From DATCYX01 sp963714425 (GTDB lineage Bacteria; Chloroflexota; Anaerolineae; Anaerolineales; UBA4823): a stretch of DNA of 64,000 bases. The first letter of the stretch is position 1. Every line of letters begins with the position of its first letter. A program made the translations under genes and the position numbers. The notes below the pieces were generated by a model that was given only the letters and a program-made list of their open reading frames with translations, was not told the origin of the DNA and did no database searches. Of this stretch, positions 27,436 to 36,930 are shown piece by piece. The DNA lies in contig CAVQOI010000004.1 in assembly GCA_963714425.1 (NCBI GenBank), forward strand, positions 558,001-622,000, read 5' to 3'.

Positions 27436-27939
27436 TTACCCTCGCTTGAATAGCGCCTGGACCATCAGCAAGACTCCCAGCAAGATTAGCAGGATCGGCC
27501 AATATCTCCACAGTGTGATTCCACCGAAGAATGTGCCGAATATCGCCAGCAACACCAGGCTGTTGACGATCGTCCACCCACCGCCAATCATTGCTTTACG
27601 GTCCCCACTGAGTAAACCGGACGCGATAATGCCGACACCAACAAAGCCTGGAATTAACGTCCACGCGTAAGCCCAGGACTGCCAATTCCCGGTCGTATTT
27701 TGCCAGTACAACAAGCCCCCAATGCCGCCCACGATGCAGGCGGGGACGAGCAATCCTGGCACCCAGGTGAGCAGACCGATCAGCCCAATCAACGCACCAG
27801 CGCCGATGACGGCAATTGGCCAAGTGAGTCTGCCGAAGGTAAAATTTTGTAGATTTGGGAAAATTTGCACCAAAAGAAACCAGACCCCTAGAACGATTAA
27901 CAGCACTGCAGCGGCGATGCTGCCTTTCCTGTTTTGCAT
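27436..27939 (-). CDS. DUF5668/LiaF-like membrane protein
   Basis: About 167 residues with five hydrophobic segments. It opens with MQNRKGSIAAAVLLIVLGVWFLL, the typical DUF5668/LiaF N-terminal pattern, and ends with LWRYWPILLILLGVLLMVQ, a second copy of the same motif. Related proteins take part in envelope-stress sensing, but no partner regulator adjoins it apart from the two-component pair two genes on. AAGGAG lies 9 bases before the ATG at 27939. A longer frame to 28011 is less likely. Confidence 0.75.
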   Translation of the reverse strand: MQNRKGSIAAAVLLIVLGVWFLLVQIFPNLQNFTFGRLTWPIAVIGAGALIGLIGLLTWVPGLLVPACIVGGIGGLLYWQNTTGNWQSWAYAWTLIPGFVGVGIIASGLLSGDRKAMIGGGWTIVNSLVLLAIFGTFFGGITLWRYWPILLILLGVLLMVQALFKRG

Positions 27940-28138
27940 GAGTTCGCTCTCCTTCAATACAGCGTCGCAGTATCCAACGCGTGCTTCACCGTTGTTGACC
28001 TCCTTAATCACCAGTTCACCTTAATTGTACCCAAAAATAGTACAATCCAATCCCACCATTGAACACGCCTGATGGTCGCTCAGGAAATCTGCCATAGGGT
28101 TACAGATTTATTAGGCAGAAGCGATCAGCCTAACTAAG

Positions 28139-28147
28139 TGCTAAAAT
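28139..28147 (+). promoter_or_regulatory. Extended -10 promoter (TGCTAAAAT) of the FG-GAP gene
   Basis: TGCTAAAAT, identical to the elements before uvrA and greA, lies 27 bases before the proposed start at 28175. No clear -35 is seen. Confidence 0.6.
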
Positions 28148-28174
28148 CGTTTCAGCACCAGGTTGGAGGGGAAT

Positions 28175-29791
28175 TTGCCCAGACTTAGACTGATGCGCCT
28201 GTTCGCCATAGCACCATTAGCGCTCAGCACGCTGGCTGCGCCAGCCTTGCCGCGCTTATTCCCTGCCCAACCCCAATCAATTCAGGCACCTGTGCTCAAG
28301 TGGTCACAAGGGGGATGCGATGGCTGGTGTGAGACCGGTTGGTATTCGTCTCCTGCAGTGGCTGATCTTGATGGAGATGGCGCCCCGGAAGTCATTGGCG
28401 CAGCGTATTCGATTTTCATTCTCGACGGTGCAACTGGCGTGGAAGAGAAGCAAATCGACCCCACCGGTGACCGGCAATGGCCCAGCCTGGTGGTCGCTGA
28501 TCTGGAGCGGGACGGTGACCTTGAGATCATCACCGCTCATGGTGGTGGATACGTTCACGTCTTTGACCATAATGGCAACCCGGTCTGGTCGCGCCAGCCC
28601 ACACCTGGAAATGAGTTGCGCACCCTGGCAGTCGCTGACTTAGAGCGAGACGGTGATCTGGAAATCATCGTCGCCTCAACACGCAGCGAAAACCAGTGGT
28701 TTGTATATGAACACAACGGGTCGGTGCGCGCAGGCTGGCCCAAGCTGCCAGATTCAAGTCCTGGCTATGCCAGTGGCTGTTACAACGAAAACGTCGCGGC
28801 GGGGGATTTCGACCAGGATGGCCGCGCTGAAATCATTGGGCCAAATGACACCCACTACCTGACCGCCTACCAGGATAACGGCGCGCAAATTCCTGCCAAC
28901 CCAATCTACGGAGCCAATAAATTTTGGAGCCAGGTAGGCGTGCACGTCGACCATTCTGTTGACCTGCGTGGTTACGCGATATGCGGTTCAGAGCACCGCC
29001 CAAATTTTGCAGCGTCGGCGCCTATCATCGTGGATGTCAATAATGATGGTTTGCGTGAGGCTGTCGTGGTTGGGAATGTTTATAATTGCCAGGGCAATTA
29101 TCGATCGCTGTATGAAATGGTATATCTGCTCAACGCTGACCGAACGCGTTGGAATGGCAACGGCTTTGATTGGACTGTGCTACCCACGCCGGATGGTAGC
29201 TCAGCACCCTTGAGCGAAGATTGGCACATCATCGAGAGTAGCCAGCCAAACCCAGTGGCTGCTGACCTGGACAACGATGGTTACAAAGAAATCCTTTTCC
29301 CGTCCTATGATGGTCGTATGCATGCGTATTGGCTGGATAAAAGTGAACATGGCAATTGGCCTTACTCGGTGTACTCTCCCATCGAAGGCAAGATGCGCTT
29401 TGCAACAGAACCGGTAATTGCTGACCTGAATCGAGACGGATACGCTGAGGTGATCTTTGCATCCTGGGTGGAGAAGAACTCTGCGCTCACGGGGAAACTG
29501 CACATCTTGGATTATCTGGGGAACGTTGTTCACGAATTAGACTTACCCGCAGCTGTTGGAAGCCCGAATTGGAACGGCGCGCTGGCAGCACCCACCCTCG
29601 ATAACATCGACTCAGATCCCGACTTCGAGCTCGTATTGAATACTGCCCACAGCGGTCTGGTTGCTTACGATCTCCCAGGAAGTTCTGAGGCGCGGGTTTT
29701 ATGGGCTACCGGGCGCGGAGATTACCTGCGAAGCGGAGCGCCTAACACGCCAAGCCAGTCGTGGTTCTATTTTCCATATCTGGGTCGATAA
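28175..29791 (+). CDS. Secreted FG-GAP/VCBS repeat protein
   Basis: About 538 residues. A signal peptide (LRLMRLFAIAPLALSTLAAPAL) leads into repeats with calcium-binding-like loops: AVADLDGDGAPEVIG, VADLERDGDLEIITA (twice), AAGDFDQDGRAEIIG, VDVNNDGLREAVV, AADLDNDGYKEILFP and ADLNRDGYAEVIFA. Such FG-GAP blades form an integrin-like propeller on the cell surface. The chain ends in SWFYFPYLGR, a short aromatic/Pro/Arg tail like that of other exported proteins here. I favour the TTG at 28175, five bases after GGAGG; ATG 28193 is too far from it. Confidence 0.82.
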   Translation: MPRLRLMRLFAIAPLALSTLAAPALPRLFPAQPQSIQAPVLKWSQGGCDGWCETGWYSSPAVADLDGDGAPEVIGAAYSIFILDGATGVEEKQIDPTGDRQWPSLVVADLERDGDLEIITAHGGGYVHVFDHNGNPVWSRQPTPGNELRTLAVADLERDGDLEIIVASTRSENQWFVYEHNGSVRAGWPKLPDSSPGYASGCYNENVAAGDFDQDGRAEIIGPNDTHYLTAYQDNGAQIPANPIYGANKFWSQVGVHVDHSVDLRGYAICGSEHRPNFAASAPIIVDVNNDGLREAVVVGNVYNCQGNYRSLYEMVYLLNADRTRWNGNGFDWTVLPTPDGSSAPLSEDWHIIESSQPNPVAADLDNDGYKEILFPSYDGRMHAYWLDKSEHGNWPYSVYSPIEGKMRFATEPVIADLNRDGYAEVIFASWVEKNSALTGKLHILDYLGNVVHELDLPAAVGSPNWNGALAAPTLDNIDSDPDFELVLNTAHSGLVAYDLPGSSEARVLWATGRGDYLRSGAPNTPSQSWFYFPYLGR

Positions 29792-29793
29792 GC

Positions 29794-31365
29794 ATGTACA
29801 GCATTCTCTCAGATTTTTTCGAATCTCCACTCCTGGACGAGAGCTTGTTGACCCAACGCATCCGGGCGCTGCGCTGGGTGCTAATCTTCAATCTGGGTGT
29901 CTGCCTGGCTGCGACCTGTTACGTTCTAACAAACGATCCTTACACATCGCGTGACCGGCTGGTTCTCATTTTTTGGTCAATCGCTATCCTGGCTGCGTAC
30001 TTCCTTCTCCAGAGCGGGAAAATCAAACTGGCTACATTCTGCTTTTCGCTGATGGATTGGCTAGCACTTACTTATCTGGCGATCTTTGTACAAGGCAGCA
30101 TGTATAGCCCATTCATCGTAACCATCATGCTAATCGCCGTGGCAGCTGGACTGATATTAGGACGTGTATACGGCCTGTCCCTGATTGCACTGGGAGCTCT
30201 CTCTTTGTTTTCTCTTTTCTTTATTGGACGGACTGGCGTCTCTCTCACTCTCTCCAATCCTCTCACACCCGAGCGCAACCTGATCTTCCAGCTATTAAAT
30301 ATGGCGCTCATCAGCGTCATTATTGGGTATACAACTTGGCTATTGCATACTTATCGCCAGCGGCATAGCCGTCACCAGCAGGAACTGGCAGAAAAGCACC
30401 GAGAGCTTGAAGAACAGAAAACCGGGCTCGAACGCCTGGTGCATGAGCGCACTGCAACACTCTTGGAACAGAAGGAATACTTCGAAGCTCTGATGCGCAC
30501 CAGCCCTCTGGCGATTGTCGCCTTGGACATGCAACATCGCGTGGTTGCGATCAACGAGGCTTTTGAAATTCTTTTTGGATACACGCTTGCCGATGCTGTA
30601 AACCAACCCTTGGATAACCTGGTCGCGATCCCTGAGAATGTGGGTGAAGCGCAGAGCTATACACAGCGGACCCTAGCAGGAGAGCGAATATCTGGTAGCG
30701 GGGTGAGGCGCAGGAAAGATGGCAGCCTCATCGATGTAGAGATTCACGGTGTACCGGTAATCGTTGACAAAAAACAGGTGGGTATCCTCGGTATATACCA
30801 GGATATTACAACCCGTAAGCGCTCAGAGGAGAGGCTGCAGTATCTGGCGACGCATGACCTGCTCACCGAGCTCCCCAACCGCTTTTTATTCACAGACCGC
30901 CTGAAGCAGGCTCTGGCTAAGGCTCAACGGAGTGGACAATCACTTGCGATTCTCTTTCTTGACCTGGATGGTTTCAAGAATGTTAACGATACCTTTGGCC
31001 ATATGAAGGGCGATGCTCTCCTGAAGGAAGTTTCGCAACGGCTGTACAGTTGTGTGCGCAAGAGCGATACTCTTGCACGCTTGGGCGGCGACGAATTCGC
31101 CTACTTGATCGAGGATATCAAAGACATTCAAGACGTCACGCGAATCTCCCACAAAATACTGGTCTCACTGGCAAATCCGTTTTCGCTTGATGGGAATCCG
31201 ATCATTCTCACCGCCAGTATCGGTATCAGCCTTTTCCCACAGGATGGCGATAACACCGAAGCATTACTGATCAAAGCAGATAGCGCCATGTACCAGGCTA
31301 AAGATAATGGTGGAAATACATCTGTGTTCAGCTCTCATCATCCCCATTCTGAAGCGAGCTGGTAG
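29794..31365 (+). CDS. PAS-GGDEF membrane diguanylate cyclase
   Basis: About 523 residues. Five to six hydrophobic segments fill residues 25-185, followed by a coiled linker (QQELAEKHRELEEQKTGLERL). A PAS domain spans about 230-350 (ALDMQHRVVAINEAFEILFGYTLADAV, ending ITTRKRSEERLQ). The GGDEF domain holds LPNRFLFTDRL and the active RLGGDEFAYLIED motif at about 430, predicting c-di-GMP synthesis from GTP. No RxxD inhibitory site is obvious before GGDEF. It starts 2 bases after the FG-GAP stop, so the two may be co-transcribed. Confidence 0.88.
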   Translation: MYSILSDFFESPLLDESLLTQRIRALRWVLIFNLGVCLAATCYVLTNDPYTSRDRLVLIFWSIAILAAYFLLQSGKIKLATFCFSLMDWLALTYLAIFVQGSMYSPFIVTIMLIAVAAGLILGRVYGLSLIALGALSLFSLFFIGRTGVSLTLSNPLTPERNLIFQLLNMALISVIIGYTTWLLHTYRQRHSRHQQELAEKHRELEEQKTGLERLVHERTATLLEQKEYFEALMRTSPLAIVALDMQHRVVAINEAFEILFGYTLADAVNQPLDNLVAIPENVGEAQSYTQRTLAGERISGSGVRRRKDGSLIDVEIHGVPVIVDKKQVGILGIYQDITTRKRSEERLQYLATHDLLTELPNRFLFTDRLKQALAKAQRSGQSLAILFLDLDGFKNVNDTFGHMKGDALLKEVSQRLYSCVRKSDTLARLGGDEFAYLIEDIKDIQDVTRISHKILVSLANPFSLDGNPIILTASIGISLFPQDGDNTEALLIKADSAMYQAKDNGGNTSVFSSHHPHSEASW

Positions 31366-31470
31366 AGTGGTAAGAGCCTGGAAATAAGGCTAGTCCAATC
31401 CCAGCAGTTCTCCCTATTGCCCAATTAGTCGATTCAGAGTAAATTTGGGAGGTCATACTTTGGAGGTGCG

Positions 31471-33414
31471 ATGTCATTTCATGGCTCTGGTTGGTGGAGT
31501 TACATCAGCTCAACGGGTGAAAAACCGAGGGTTACCTGGAAACTGCTGAAGCGTGTGCTGCTTTATTCACGCCCATATCGCGTGCAAATAATTAGCATGC
31601 TGGCGCTCATCCTGGTAAACACCGGCCTTACCCTGCTCACACCATTAATCCTTCGTACTCTAATTGACCGCGCCCTTCCCACCAGAGATTTAAACCTGCT
31701 GGTAATATTGGCAGCAGCTTTGCTCATCATACCGGCGACGGGCGGCGGTTTGAATGTCATCCAGCGCCGGCTCAATGTGTTCATTGGCGAGGGGGTCATC
31801 TACGATTTGCGCGTGGCGCTTTATGCTCACTTGCAACGAATGTCGCTGCGGTTTTTCACCAACACCAAAGTTGGCGAGCTGATGAGCCGCTTGAACAACG
31901 ATGTCGTCGGCGCGCAAAACGCTATCAGTAATACCATTGTCGGCGCGATCACCAACCTGGTACAGGCAGCCGCGGTGATCTCGGTGATGCTGGCTCTGGA
32001 GTGGCGGCTTACTCTTGTCAGCATAGCAATCCTGCCACTCTTTATCATAGCTGCCCGTAGGCTGGGTGTTCGCCTGCGCGACATCGCCCGTGAAGCCATG
32101 GATATGAACGCCCAGATGAATGCCATGATGAACGAGACCCTTAACATTGGGGGAGCATTGCTGGTCAAGCTTTTTGGCCGCGCACCGGTGGAGGTTTCTC
32201 GCTTTGATCAGCGCGCGGCTCGCGTACGCGATATCGGCATCCGCCGGGCTGTGCTTGGGGCATCTTTTTTCGTAATTGTCGGCCTGATCTCAGCAATGGG
32301 AACCGCCATGGTGTACGGTCTGGGTGGCTATCTGGTCATCCAGGGCAGCTTTACCATCGGCACGATTGTGGCTTTCGGCGCATACCTGACCAGTCTGTAT
32401 AGTGCACTGCAAGGTCTGGCCAATGCACCCGTGGAATTTGCTACTTCTATCGTGAGTTTCGAGCGCGTTTTTGAGGTTATCGATCTACCCATGGACATCC
32501 AGGAGGCACCTGGAGCCACCCATCTCACGAGTGTCTCGGGCGCTTTGGTCTTTGAACATGTGAGCTTTCGTTATCAGTTAGATGAGCAGGCTGCCCTGAG
32601 CCAAGTTCGCCGATTTGGTCAGATGGATCAGGTCACCACTGTGCTCTCCGGCGATCGAGACACGGTAGCACCACGCAATGGGGATGAGGATGACACCCCG
32701 CGCTCTCAAGCTCGCGACACCGCACTGGAGGAAGTTGATTTCCGCGTGCTCCCAGGGCAGCTGGTCGCCCTTGTCGGGCCGAGTGGTGCTGGGAAAACCA
32801 CACTGACTTACCTGATTCCACGATTGTACGATCCAAATCTAGGGCGTATCCTCCTGGACGGCAAGGATTTACGCCAGGTTACGCTCAATTCGCTCACCGA
32901 ACAGATCGGCATGGTCACCCAAGAGAACCATCTGTTTCACGACACCATCCGCACCAATTTACTCTACGCCCGTATGGATGCTTCCCAAACAGAGCTTGAG
33001 GAGGCTGCACGAGCTGCCAATATCCACGAATTCATTATGGAGCTTCCGGATGGCTACGATACCGTGGTCGGCGAACGTGGCTACCGCTTGAGCGGTGGAG
33101 AGAAACAGCGCATCGCCCTGGCGCGGGTGATCCTCAAAGACCCGCGCATCCTGGTGCTGGACGAGGCAACCAGCCACCTGGACAGCGAATCCGAGCTCTT
33201 GATACAGGAAGCGCTCAAGCGCGTGATGGCGGGACGGACAAGTATCGTCATCGCTCACCGTCTCAGTACAATCCTGGCAGCCGACCTGATCTTGGTACTC
33301 GACCGGGGTCGCATCGTAGAGCGTGGCACCCACAACGAGCTTCTGGAATTAGGGGGGTTATACGCCCAGCTGTACGAGACACAGTTCAGCCGAGAAAATC
33401 GAAAAGCAGTATGA
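31471..33414 (+). CDS. ABC exporter (fused permease-ATPase) with an insertion in the nucleotide-binding domain
   Basis: A 647-residue half-transporter: six transmembrane helices (about 35-330), then an ATPase domain with Walker A GPSGAGKTT (about 435), signature LSGGEKQR (about 539), Walker B ILVLDEATSHLDSES and switch HRLST. It resembles MsbA/LmrA-type multidrug or lipid exporters. About 50 hydrophilic residues (32578-32730) are inserted between the aromatic A-loop strand (VSFRYQ) and the strand before Walker A; most relatives have about ten residues there. The stop overlaps azlC by four bases (ATGA). Confidence 0.9.
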   Translation: MSFHGSGWWSYISSTGEKPRVTWKLLKRVLLYSRPYRVQIISMLALILVNTGLTLLTPLILRTLIDRALPTRDLNLLVILAAALLIIPATGGGLNVIQRRLNVFIGEGVIYDLRVALYAHLQRMSLRFFTNTKVGELMSRLNNDVVGAQNAISNTIVGAITNLVQAAAVISVMLALEWRLTLVSIAILPLFIIAARRLGVRLRDIAREAMDMNAQMNAMMNETLNIGGALLVKLFGRAPVEVSRFDQRAARVRDIGIRRAVLGASFFVIVGLISAMGTAMVYGLGGYLVIQGSFTIGTIVAFGAYLTSLYSALQGLANAPVEFATSIVSFERVFEVIDLPMDIQEAPGATHLTSVSGALVFEHVSFRYQLDEQAALSQVRRFGQMDQVTTVLSGDRDTVAPRNGDEDDTPRSQARDTALEEVDFRVLPGQLVALVGPSGAGKTTLTYLIPRLYDPNLGRILLDGKDLRQVTLNSLTEQIGMVTQENHLFHDTIRTNLLYARMDASQTELEEAARAANIHEFIMELPDGYDTVVGERGYRLSGGEKQRIALARVILKDPRILVLDEATSHLDSESELLIQEALKRVMAGRTSIVIAHRLSTILAADLILVLDRGRIVERGTHNELLELGGLYAQLYETQFSRENRKAV

Positions 33415-34094
33415 GATCTGCCCGGGAAGAATTCTTCTCAGGCATCCAGGCAGAGTTACCAATCCTGGTGGGCGTCATCCCTTTCGGGCTAATATATGGC
33501 GTTCTGGCACTGTCTTCCGGCATTCCCCCTGGACAGGCGCAAGCCATGTCGTCGATCGTTTTCGCTGGCTCGTCACAGTTCATCGCCGCCCAATTGGTTG
33601 GGAATGGGACACCTGCCATTGTAATTGTCCTAACCATCGCGGTGGTCAACCTGCGCCACGCCCTCTACAGCGCCTCTATGGCGCCGCATCTCCAAAAGCT
33701 AAGAGGAGTCTGGAAATGGGCGCTAGCGTATCTGCTCACAGATGAAGCCTATGCCGTCTCGATCATCAATTACCAGCGGGAAGGACCATCTCCGAACAGA
33801 CACTGGTATCTCCTTGGCGCCGGACTGGCGCTCTGGTCAACCTGGCAGGCGAGCACTGCAGCGGGAATCCTCATTGGGACACAGATGCCCACTGGCTGGT
33901 CTCTGGAATTCACGCTTACGCTGACCTTCATGGCATTGGTTATGCCGGCGATCAAGGATCGCCCAAGCGTAGTAGCTGCGCTTTCAGCGGGTGTGATCGC
34001 CCTGCTGGGACATGGATTACCCTACAAATTGGGTTTGTTGATTGCTGCTGTAACAGGCATCGGGCTGGGACTTTGGATGGAGTCCAGGAAATGA
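33411..34094 (+). CDS. azlC: AzlC-family branched-chain amino acid exporter subunit
   Basis: A 227-residue membrane protein with the AzlC pattern: FFSGIQAELPILVGVIPFG, GQAQAMSSIVFAGSSQF, VNLRHALYSASMAPHL and YLLTDEAYAVS. AzlC and AzlD together export branched-chain amino acids or azaleucine analogues. The start overlaps the ABC exporter stop and the stop overlaps azlD, both as ATGA, so all three genes are translationally coupled. Confidence 0.88.
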   Translation: MRSAREEFFSGIQAELPILVGVIPFGLIYGVLALSSGIPPGQAQAMSSIVFAGSSQFIAAQLVGNGTPAIVIVLTIAVVNLRHALYSASMAPHLQKLRGVWKWALAYLLTDEAYAVSIINYQREGPSPNRHWYLLGAGLALWSTWQASTAAGILIGTQMPTGWSLEFTLTLTFMALVMPAIKDRPSVVAALSAGVIALLGHGLPYKLGLLIAAVTGIGLGLWMESRK

Positions 34095-34402
34095 CGCTCT
34101 GGCTGGTCATGCTGGCTGGAGGATTGCTCACCTATGCAATCCGTCTGTCGTTTATATTGCTGTGGGGAAAGATCCCTATGCCAGCCTGGCTGAAGCGCGG
34201 GTTGCGTTTTGTCCCGCCCGCGGTATTTTCCGCCATTATCTTCCCTGAGATACTCATTTCCTCTGGCGGGTTTGATCTGTCCCCTACCAACCCTCGGCTT
34301 TTAGCTGGATTGCTCGCAGGTGTGGTCGCCTGGCGCACGGGAAATGTACTGCTCACTATCCTGACCGGGATGGCAATACTGCTGGTGGTACAATCCTTTT
34401 AG
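34091..34402 (+). CDS. azlD: AzlD-family branched-chain amino acid transport subunit
   Basis: A 103-residue membrane protein with four hydrophobic segments, opening LWLVMLAGGLLTYAIRLSF and containing KRGLRFVPPAVFSAIIFPEIL, the AzlD hallmark. It is the small partner of AzlC. The ATG at 34091 overlaps the azlC stop (ATGA), which fixes the start. Confidence 0.88.
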   Translation: MTLWLVMLAGGLLTYAIRLSFILLWGKIPMPAWLKRGLRFVPPAVFSAIIFPEILISSGGFDLSPTNPRLLAGLLAGVVAWRTGNVLLTILTGMAILLVVQSF

Positions 34403-34408
34403 AACACA

Positions 34409-34918
34409 ATGCTGGAATTGAACCAACCCGCTCCAGACTTCTCCTTACCCGATTTGAAGGGTACTTTTCACAATTTGGGTGATTACCAGGGCCGTTTGAC
34501 CCTGCTCAACTTCTGGTCTGCGGAGTGCCCGCACGCTGCCCGCGTGGACGCTGGACTGATCGCTGACCTGCATAGTTGGAATTCGCGGGCAACCTTGATT
34601 GCCATCGCGAGCAACGTCAATGAGAGTCCAGAACAGATATTACAGGCATCTACTACTCGAGGCATCCCGCTGGTTTTAGTTGATGGACAGGGAGATGTTG
34701 CCGACCTATACTCTGCTGTGACCACGCCGCATTTCTTCCTGATCGACGCGGATGGATTGTTACGCTACCGGGGTTCTTACGACGACATCACTTTCCGTAA
34801 ACGTACTGCTACGCACTATTACCTTCGCCAGGCTGTCCAGGCGCTCATGGATGGTCAAAGCCCAGATCCCGCAGATACACCCCCTTATGGCTGCTCAATT
34901 GTGCGCCATTTCCCTTGA
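34409..34918 (+). CDS. Thioredoxin-fold (redoxin/AhpC-TSA-like) protein
   Basis: A 169-residue protein: MLELNQPAPDFSLPDLKG, then LTLLNFWSAECPHAARVD, where a thioredoxin would have CxxC but only one Cys is present, and TTPHFFLIDADGLLRYRG with the cis-Pro. A second Cys sits near the C-terminus in PPYGCSIV. Together they could form a resolving pair as in some thioredoxin-family proteins. It acts on peroxide or disulfide substrates that cannot be specified. It follows azlD by 6 bases. No signal peptide. Confidence 0.8.
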   Translation: MLELNQPAPDFSLPDLKGTFHNLGDYQGRLTLLNFWSAECPHAARVDAGLIADLHSWNSRATLIAIASNVNESPEQILQASTTRGIPLVLVDGQGDVADLYSAVTTPHFFLIDADGLLRYRGSYDDITFRKRTATHYYLRQAVQALMDGQSPDPADTPPYGCSIVRHFP

Positions 34919-35854
34919 TTAAAAAGTTAGCTCGCCGCGAGCACGCCGCTCCTGGGGTAACAAGCTGGTGTAAAGATAGGCATGCACGGGGGTGGGAACG
35001 CCCAATGCCTTTCCCATGCGCACCACCGCCCCGTTCTGCGACTCGAGTTCCGAAGGACGTCCCTCTAAAATATCCCGCTGCATGGAAGCCATGACGGAAG
35101 GACCTGTGTTGTCAATAAACGCAAGGCGTTTTTCGACAATATCCTCCGGGAGCCTGACACCGCGCATCTGCGCAACTTCTAAGATTTCTTGCATAGCCGC
35201 CACAAGCATCTGGCGCGTCTCCGGCTGACTGCGATAAATGCCCATAGGGGAGCGCGTCACCGCACCCACACCGCTCACGGACGCGATAAACAGGAATTTG
35301 TCCCACATTGCCACCTGGATATCGTCAGGGATTGCCGCTTTGACGCCCGCTCGCTGAAAACTTTTCAACAGCATATCGGCGCGCTGGCTGTGACTGCTGT
35401 CCATCTCACCGAAGGCGACGTAGGGGTCGATACCAACGTGGCGGATGTGACCAGGGGCGGCAATCAAGGATGATATTTGGCACAGACCGCCCAGCACGTG
35501 CTTTGCTCCCAATGCTTCAGAAAGCTGTCCCGGGGCTTCGACGCCATTCTCCAAGGGGACGACGAAGGTCTCTGCCCCTACCAAGGGGCGCATTGCCAAA
35601 GCTGCTTGCGGTACAAGCCAAGCCTTGACTGCCACCAAAATTGCATCTACAATGCCTACCCGTTGGGGATCATCGCTGGCCTCTGCCGGTGAAATGTGAA
35701 AATCACCAGCGATGCTATCGACTTTCAATCCGTTTGATTGGATGGCGTTCAAGTGATCGCCGCGGGCAATGAACACCACTTGCTCTCCCGCCTGCGCCAG
35801 CCTCCCGCCGAAATACCCACCTACCCCCCCAGCGCCGAAAACAGCTATCCTCAT
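34919..35854 (-). CDS. Ketopantoate reductase (PanE/ApbA) family protein
   Basis: A 311-residue NADPH-binding reductase. The Rossmann loop is AVFGAGGVGGYFGGRLAQAGEQV, and the C-terminal helical domain holds AMWDKFLFIASVSGVGAVTRSP (catalytic-region Lys) and SVMASMQRDILEGRPSELESQNGAVVRMG, the conserved substrate-binding block. PanE reduces 2-dehydropantoate to pantoate in coenzyme A synthesis; distant paralogues exist with other substrates. AAGGAGG lies 4 bases before the ATG. Its stop abuts that of the redoxin gene on the other strand. Confidence 0.85.
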   Translation of the reverse strand: MRIAVFGAGGVGGYFGGRLAQAGEQVVFIARGDHLNAIQSNGLKVDSIAGDFHISPAEASDDPQRVGIVDAILVAVKAWLVPQAALAMRPLVGAETFVVPLENGVEAPGQLSEALGAKHVLGGLCQISSLIAAPGHIRHVGIDPYVAFGEMDSSHSQRADMLLKSFQRAGVKAAIPDDIQVAMWDKFLFIASVSGVGAVTRSPMGIYRSQPETRQMLVAAMQEILEVAQMRGVRLPEDIVEKRLAFIDNTGPSVMASMQRDILEGRPSELESQNGAVVRMGKALGVPTPVHAYLYTSLLPQERRARGELTF

Positions 35855-36049
35855 CCAACCTCCTTACGGAATTTTCGCTTCCGTCGGCCTGAATTCCCTC
35901 GAAAATCAAGTTAATCACTCGTGCTGATCATCGGAGATGCCAAAGACAGGAGCTTGCATGCATTATATACCGATTCGCCAAATCCCCGAATATCGAGTAA
36001 AATCACCAAAATCAAGCTTTCATGCAGTCGAGGCTTGAAGGGAACAATT

Positions 36050-36785
36050 ATGAGTGATAAAGAAACTGCCCAAGAGGTCATCGAAAGTTATCGCAAGCGC
36101 CAACAGCAGGCCCAAAGGGCCCCAACGATTATTGCCATCGCGGCTGTGCTGCTTATCATCGGAGTTGCTGTGATCATCTTCTGGTTGCTTGGGTCAAATC
36201 AACCAGCGATTTCGTCTATTCGCCACGGAGACCCCAACACCAACTGTGACATTTACAGCCACCAGCACCGCTACCGTTACTCCCACGCCCACTGACACAC
36301 CTACTGTCACGTTGACTCCTACCGAAACGGTCACCCCAACCCCGCAAGGCCCATTCGTGTACGAGGTCGTCCAGGGAGATACCCTGTTCACAATCGCAGA
36401 AAAATTCCAGGTGGACCTGTTCGCGTTGATTGCCATCAACAACCTGGATCCCACCATTCCGATTGACATCGGCGACCGTCTGACCATCCCTGGACCTAAC
36501 ACCGAGCTACCCACCGATACGCCCATCCCGCTCAGCCTGCGGCGTGGCACTATCATTGAATATATAGTTAAGCCAGGTGAGACTCTGGCGTTCATCGCCG
36601 AGAAGTTCAACAGCACCGTCGAAGCCATCGTCGAGGAGAACGCGATCGAAAATCCAAACACTATCCAGGCGGGTACGAAGTTGAATATACCCGTCAACCT
36701 CGTGACCCCACTCCCGACGAACACTCCTGGACCATCACCAACCACCGCGCCGGCAGCCACGCAGACGATTACACCACTCCCTTGA
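36050..36785 (+). pseudogene. Membrane-anchored double-LysM protein, broken by an apparent +1 frameshift
   Basis: The first frame gives MSDKETAQEVIESYRKRQQQ, a transmembrane helix (IIAIAAVLLIIGVAVIIFWLLG) and ends out of frame. The second frame gives a Thr/Pro linker (ATETPTPTVTFTATST) and two LysM domains: YEVVQGDTLFTIAEKFQVD and YIVKPGETLAFIAEKFNST, peptidoglycan-binding modules. Removing a single T at about 36215 joins them as ...NQPAIS-LFATETPTP.... Apart from that base the gene looks intact. It should be anchored in the membrane with LysM domains outside, binding cell-wall glycan. Confidence 0.8.
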
Positions 36786-36846
36786 GCGAGAAAGCCCGTT
36801 TCGGGGAGTTTGCACCGCTACAGACCGGATCTGGATGTTGAACACC

Positions 36847-36873
36847 TGAGGGCGGGCTTAATACCCGCCCTCA
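36847..36873 (+). terminator. Terminator-like hairpin after the LysM gene
   Basis: A perfect 10-bp GC-rich stem (TGAGGGCGGG / CCCGCCCTCA) with a 7-base loop. The following AAGCTTATCC is only weakly T-rich, so termination may be partial. Confidence 0.55.
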
Positions 36874-36930
36874 AGCTTATCCGATAAAGCCACTCCGGAG
36901 ACGAGGGTTCTAAACGAAACCCGAGGAACA

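Noticed and set aside
36194..36760. A 188-codon minus-strand frame rich in Val/Gly opposite the LysM gene
   Set aside because: It is the complement of the Thr/Pro linker and LysM coding sequence.
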